Source: Pseudomonadota bacterium
Lineage (GTDB): Bacteria > Bdellovibrionota > UBA1018 > CAIMNF01
Assembly (NCBI GenBank): GCA_027482725.1
Contig: JAIXVT010000120.1
Coordinates: 1-8,779 of the forward strand
Reading direction: 5' to 3'
Length of the DNA: 8,779 nt
Program-made: the position numbers and the translations under genes
Shown: positions 5,801-8,779 of the stretch, one piece after another
Layout: each line of letters starts with the position of its first letter
Position numbering within the stretch: position 1 is the first letter of the stretch
The notes under the pieces: generated by a model
Databases searched by the model: none
Seen by the model: only the letters and a program-made list of their open reading frames with translations
What the model was told of the DNA's origin: nothing

Positions 5801-6613
5801 TCACTTCACGTTCTGAAGATTGTTTTGGGTGAATACACCCGAATCAACTCCTTGATTGGCTTTCACTTCCGAAAAAATCAATCTCGTCGATGATTTTTTT
5901 ATTTGGTTCTCCACGAACAGTTCATGTGCAAAATAGCGCTTGTATTGGGTATCCACAAGCTTTACCTGTTTAGCTTGAATTTTTTTTATCAACACTCCCT
6001 CAAGGTTATAATGATCCATCGCTACAGTGGTAAACTGATCCGTACGCACCCAAGTTACCGATTTGGAATAGCCGTAACGATTCCGCACGTCACTATTTTT
6101 AGGGGTAGATTCGATTTGATAACAGGCAACGCCACTGGAAACATCTGCAACATTACACAGGGATTGATTTAAAAGCTTATGCTCATAATCATCCGCATGT
6201 GGAGCGGTCATATCGGCATAACTCAAATCACTGCCCATAAATGCACCGCTCTGCTGACTACTCTCCACACGTCGGATTTTTTTATAAACGGGCAAATACA
6301 AAAAAACATCCGCTTTACCCTCCTTCTGCTCTAAAAACAAAATGCCTTCATTTTTGTTTTCTGCGGGTTCCGAAAACCGTGTTAAAGAACTAAAAAGTCC
6401 ACCTTCCACCTGTTTTCTCCAAAACTTAAATGCTTTTTCCTTCGGTACTTTTCCCTCTGTAATCCGAATCAACTTTGCATTGGCCGTGATGTCCTCGATT
6501 TTTCGGCTCTCCTCGTTCTTCTGCATGATCTCTTTAGCGGAAAGCGCCGCATATCCGATGTTTTCAATACCCAGAATCAAAATAAATCCCAAACAAAAAT
6601 CACGCACTTTCAT
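5801..6613 (-). CDS. Outer membrane lipoprotein-sorting (LolA-like, PF17131) protein
   Basis: Encodes 270 aa. A signal peptide (residues 1-22, ending 'IGYA-AL') directs it to the periplasm. The family hallmark is clear at 107-135: 'LPVYKKIRRVESSQQSG' followed by 'AFMGSDLSYADM'. Homologues share the LolA/LolB half-barrel fold that shields a lipid chain in a hydrophobic cavity. Two cysteines (153 and 164) could form a disulfide. The length is usual for the family. The start at 6613 is supported by an AGAGG ribosome binding site six bases upstream and by a 14-nt overlap with the permease gene (ATGAAAGTGCGTGA). Sitting between a FtsX-type permease and an outer-membrane barrel, it is the likely shuttle between membranes; whether the cargo is a lipoprotein or a lipid cannot be read from sequence. 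Canonical LolA is shorter and differs, so the gene symbol lolA is not appropriate. Confidence 0.9.
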   Translation of the reverse strand: MKVRDFCLGFILILGIENIGYAALSAKEIMQKNEESRKIEDITANAKLIRITEGKVPKEKAFKFWRKQVEGGLFSSLTRFSEPAENKNEGILFLEQKEGKADVFLYLPVYKKIRRVESSQQSGAFMGSDLSYADMTAPHADDYEHKLLNQSLCNVADVSSGVACYQIESTPKNSDVRNRYGYSKSVTWVRTDQFTTVAMDHYNLEGVLIKKIQAKQVKLVDTQYKRYFAHELFVENQIKKSSTRLIFSEVKANQGVDSGVFTQNNLQNVK

Positions 6614-8779
6614 CCATTGCCTCTTTCATTGAAATCCGACTTGCCCGGTAGGCGGGGTAATAGGCCCCAAGAGCCGCCACGAGAACTGCTATCCCTACAG
6701 TCAGGAGTAAACTTGTTACAGAGCCGTGAAACTGAACTACCCAGCCCAACGTTTGAGACAAACTTGTCTGCATCCAAACATAGCAGGCAAATGTGGATAT
6801 CCCAATTGCCACAAGACCACCGATGCTCCCCTGCAATAGGGCCTCGCCTAAAATTAATCGTAACACCTGACGGCGTGTTGCCCCGACACTCCGATATAAA
6901 CCGATTTCTCGAGTGCGCTCCATTACTCCCATCAAAACCGTATTCAAAAAACCAAATAACGAAATCACGAGCGCTAAAACTTGAATGGTATCCAAATACC
7001 CAAAAGTATTGGTTACTGCTTTTCTGATTTCGTTGCGCATTTGTTGCGTGGACAACAGGGTCAACCCGGTAGTAGTACCAAATTTTTCTTGTAGCCGCTC
7101 ACGTAATGTTTCCAACGGCTCTCCTGGTGCTAAAGCGACATTTAATAAGTCCACGTTGGTATCTTTAAAGACATTTCGATAGACGTTTCGGTTCATATAA
7201 ATCACACCGACATTCGACGCATAGTCGGTGATCTCACCGACAATCATAAAATCAATCCGACCCGATGGCGTATCCAACGGGAAGGTTTTTCCGACACCAG
7301 TGCCTGGATTCGAATTTAAAAATGTTTTAGACACTAAAATACGAGGCTCCATCGTTCCAAACAATGCTTTCCCATCGATAAGACGCCGCTTAGGGTCTGG
7401 GGTCACAATCGGACCGCCGTTATAGAAATCTGGAGGAGGATCGAACGCTTTCAAAAAATAAGATTTCCCGCCTGAATTCAAAGGCCGAAACCGTGCGCGA
7501 TATCCACGACCGTCTCCTGCGGGGCGTATTCCCGAGGTGGTTGCGATCTGCTGTGCAAGACTTTCGTCAAACGGTTGCACATCGGCCATCACCAACTGCC
7601 CACTCAAAGAAATCGACAAATCGGAAACCAAGGCCGAATCTACCCAATCCGATACCGAATCTCTAAAGCTCACCTTTGTGGTGCCAATTTGATTGACTAA
7701 AAATAGCCCCACACTCAGGGTCATCAAGTTCCCATAAACGCGGACTTGGTGTTTGAGGTTGGATTCAATGATCAAAGAAAAAAAAGATGAAATCGAGACA
7801 CTTGGAAATCGCCTCGTAAACCCAATCACGATGCTCCTTAATCCCCGATGGAGCTCGATCACTAATGATGGAGTAAGTAACGCGACACTCAGCAAAATGA
7901 GCCCGGAAACGATGGTATCTACCCACACCCCCCATTGCGCAATCCCAAAAATTCGTGCGATATGAGCAAGCACGAACACCAAAAGAGAACTCCATAAAAT
8001 TTTTCGGGAACGGGAGTTTTCTTCGTCACCCCAGCTGTGTGATTGTCGAATCGCAACCAGTGGAGAGATTTTCGTCGCCTGATAGGCGGGCCAAAAAGTT
8101 GCAATTACCGTAGTTAAAATCCCCGCTGCAAAACCCATAAGTAAATCGCGCGGCTCAAGTTGAAGTAACGCATCAGGGGGATCGAGTTTAGTCTGTGCTT
8201 TTACGGACAAGCGGATCGGTCCCGATAATTTTTCCGCTAAAAATCGTCCCGAGACAATACCAAGACCGGCTCCCACCACACCAAGCGCCAAAGACTCACT
8301 CAAAAAACTGAATAAAACTTGTATTCTTCCTGCACCGATCGCACGCAGCAAACCGATTTCCTTACGTCGCTCGGCCACGGTAAGCGATACCGAGTTGTAA
8401 ATCAAAAACACCGCAACCAAAAGCGCAAGGGTAGAAAAAAAAGAAAGCATCCCTTGATAGGCAGATAACAAGTTTTCGGTCGATTGTCCGCGGGTTGCGG
8501 CGGTGTCCACAGTGAATTCAGGGCCGAGTTTGTTTTGAATACGGGTACGGACCTCTTGAAGGGCAGCACCCGGGGTAAGGAGAATATCCAGAACATCGAC
8601 CTTCCCCATTTTGTTAAACACATACCGGGCGCCGTCAATATCCATGACCGCGATAGCGCCGCCAAATGCGCGCGCGGGCCCCTCAGGTTTAAGCAAGCCA
8701 CGAACAAGAAAACTTTTTTTTCCACGGGCAGTGCTCAATTCAAGTGTTTCATCCACTTCAATTTGGTGTTTTAGAGCAA
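6600..8779 (-). CDS. MacB/LolCE-type ABC transporter permease with two FtsX domains, 5'-truncated
   Basis: The frame runs off the right edge of the window; the GTG at 8756 is an internal Val codon, since the frame stays open beyond it. About 725 residues are visible of a family usually near 800-850 aa. Numbering from that GTG, residues 1-95 are the end of a MacB-like periplasmic domain. FtsX domain 1 follows, with membrane spans near 103-125, 150-170 and 205-225, and the motif 'ERRKEIGLLRAIGAGR' at 129-144. Linker spans lie near 253-272, 278-298 and 340-358, then a second periplasmic domain (360-580). FtsX domain 2 has spans near 590-612, 634-662 and 680-702, with 'ERTREIGLYRSVGATRRQ' at 613-630 and 'YPAYRASRISMKEAM' at the end. 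Such mechanotransmission permeases need a separate ATPase, presumably encoded just upstream outside the window. It heads a tightly packed operon with a LolA-like protein and an outer-membrane barrel. Substrate unknown; lipid or lipoprotein release is inferred. Confidence 0.92.
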   Translation of the reverse strand, partial: ALKHQIEVDETLELSTARGKKSFLVRGLLKPEGPARAFGGAIAVMDIDGARYVFNKMGKVDVLDILLTPGAALQEVRTRIQNKLGPEFTVDTAATRGQSTENLLSAYQGMLSFFSTLALLVAVFLIYNSVSLTVAERRKEIGLLRAIGAGRIQVLFSFLSESLALGVVGAGLGIVSGRFLAEKLSGPIRLSVKAQTKLDPPDALLQLEPRDLLMGFAAGILTTVIATFWPAYQATKISPLVAIRQSHSWGDEENSRSRKILWSSLLVFVLAHIARIFGIAQWGVWVDTIVSGLILLSVALLTPSLVIELHRGLRSIVIGFTRRFPSVSISSFFSLIIESNLKHQVRVYGNLMTLSVGLFLVNQIGTTKVSFRDSVSDWVDSALVSDLSISLSGQLVMADVQPFDESLAQQIATTSGIRPAGDGRGYRARFRPLNSGGKSYFLKAFDPPPDFYNGGPIVTPDPKRRLIDGKALFGTMEPRILVSKTFLNSNPGTGVGKTFPLDTPSGRIDFMIVGEITDYASNVGVIYMNRNVYRNVFKDTNVDLLNVALAPGEPLETLRERLQEKFGTTTGLTLLSTQQMRNEIRKAVTNTFGYLDTIQVLALVISLFGFLNTVLMGVMERTREIGLYRSVGATRRQVLRLILGEALLQGSIGGLVAIGISTFACYVWMQTSLSQTLGWVVQFHGSVTSLLLTVGIAVLVAALGAYYPAYRASRISMKEAMDESA

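Noticed and set aside
6617..7182. Plus-strand open frames opposite the permease gene
   Set aside because: The minus strand encodes clear FtsX domain motifs over the same bases; the antisense frames have no recognisable features.

Overview
The window is a chromosomal segment from a Gram-negative (diderm) bacterium. It encodes two secreted outer-membrane beta-barrel candidates, a periplasmic LolA-like protein and a MacB/FtsX-type ABC permease. Moderate GC, scarce Shine-Dalgarno sequences and the gene mix would fit a deltaproteobacterial or Bdellovibrionota-like lineage, but that placement is a guess and no marker gene settles it.

Layout, left to right. (1) 1-825 (+): the 3' part of an unrecognised, helix-rich protein, followed by a 141-bp gap with two weak palindromes. 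(2) 967-1597 (-): a toxin-first type II toxin-antitoxin pair of the HI1419/HI1420 (HigBA-like) family. It has a well-formed promoter and a perfect 8-4-8 inverted repeat overlapping that promoter, and its transcript is probably leaderless. (3) 1705-2148 (+): a YkgJ-type cysteine-cluster protein, divergent from the toxin-antitoxin pair and also with a -10 box only 7 nt from its ATG. (4) 2152-4216 (-): an AAA ATPase with a C-terminal DUF4143 nuclease-like domain, overlapping by 8 nt a secreted beta-barrel-like protein. (5) 4217-4452: a non-coding region with nested repeats, including a near-perfect 25/26-bp inverted repeat whose right arm supplies the end of the next gene. (6) 4453-8779 (-): a tight operon, read right to left, of a double-FtsX ABC permease (5' end outside the window), a LolA-like periplasmic protein and a DUF1302-like outer-membrane beta-barrel protein.

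The most coherent functional unit is the last operon. Its three products would sit in the inner membrane, periplasm and outer membrane, and the genes overlap or nearly touch. I infer a trans-envelope lipid or lipoprotein trafficking or export machine related to Lol, but with a PF17131-type carrier and a beta-barrel instead of LolA/LolB. The other point of interest is the repeat-rich gap at 4217-4460, which could be a small MITE-like element or an unusual long-loop bidirectional terminator.
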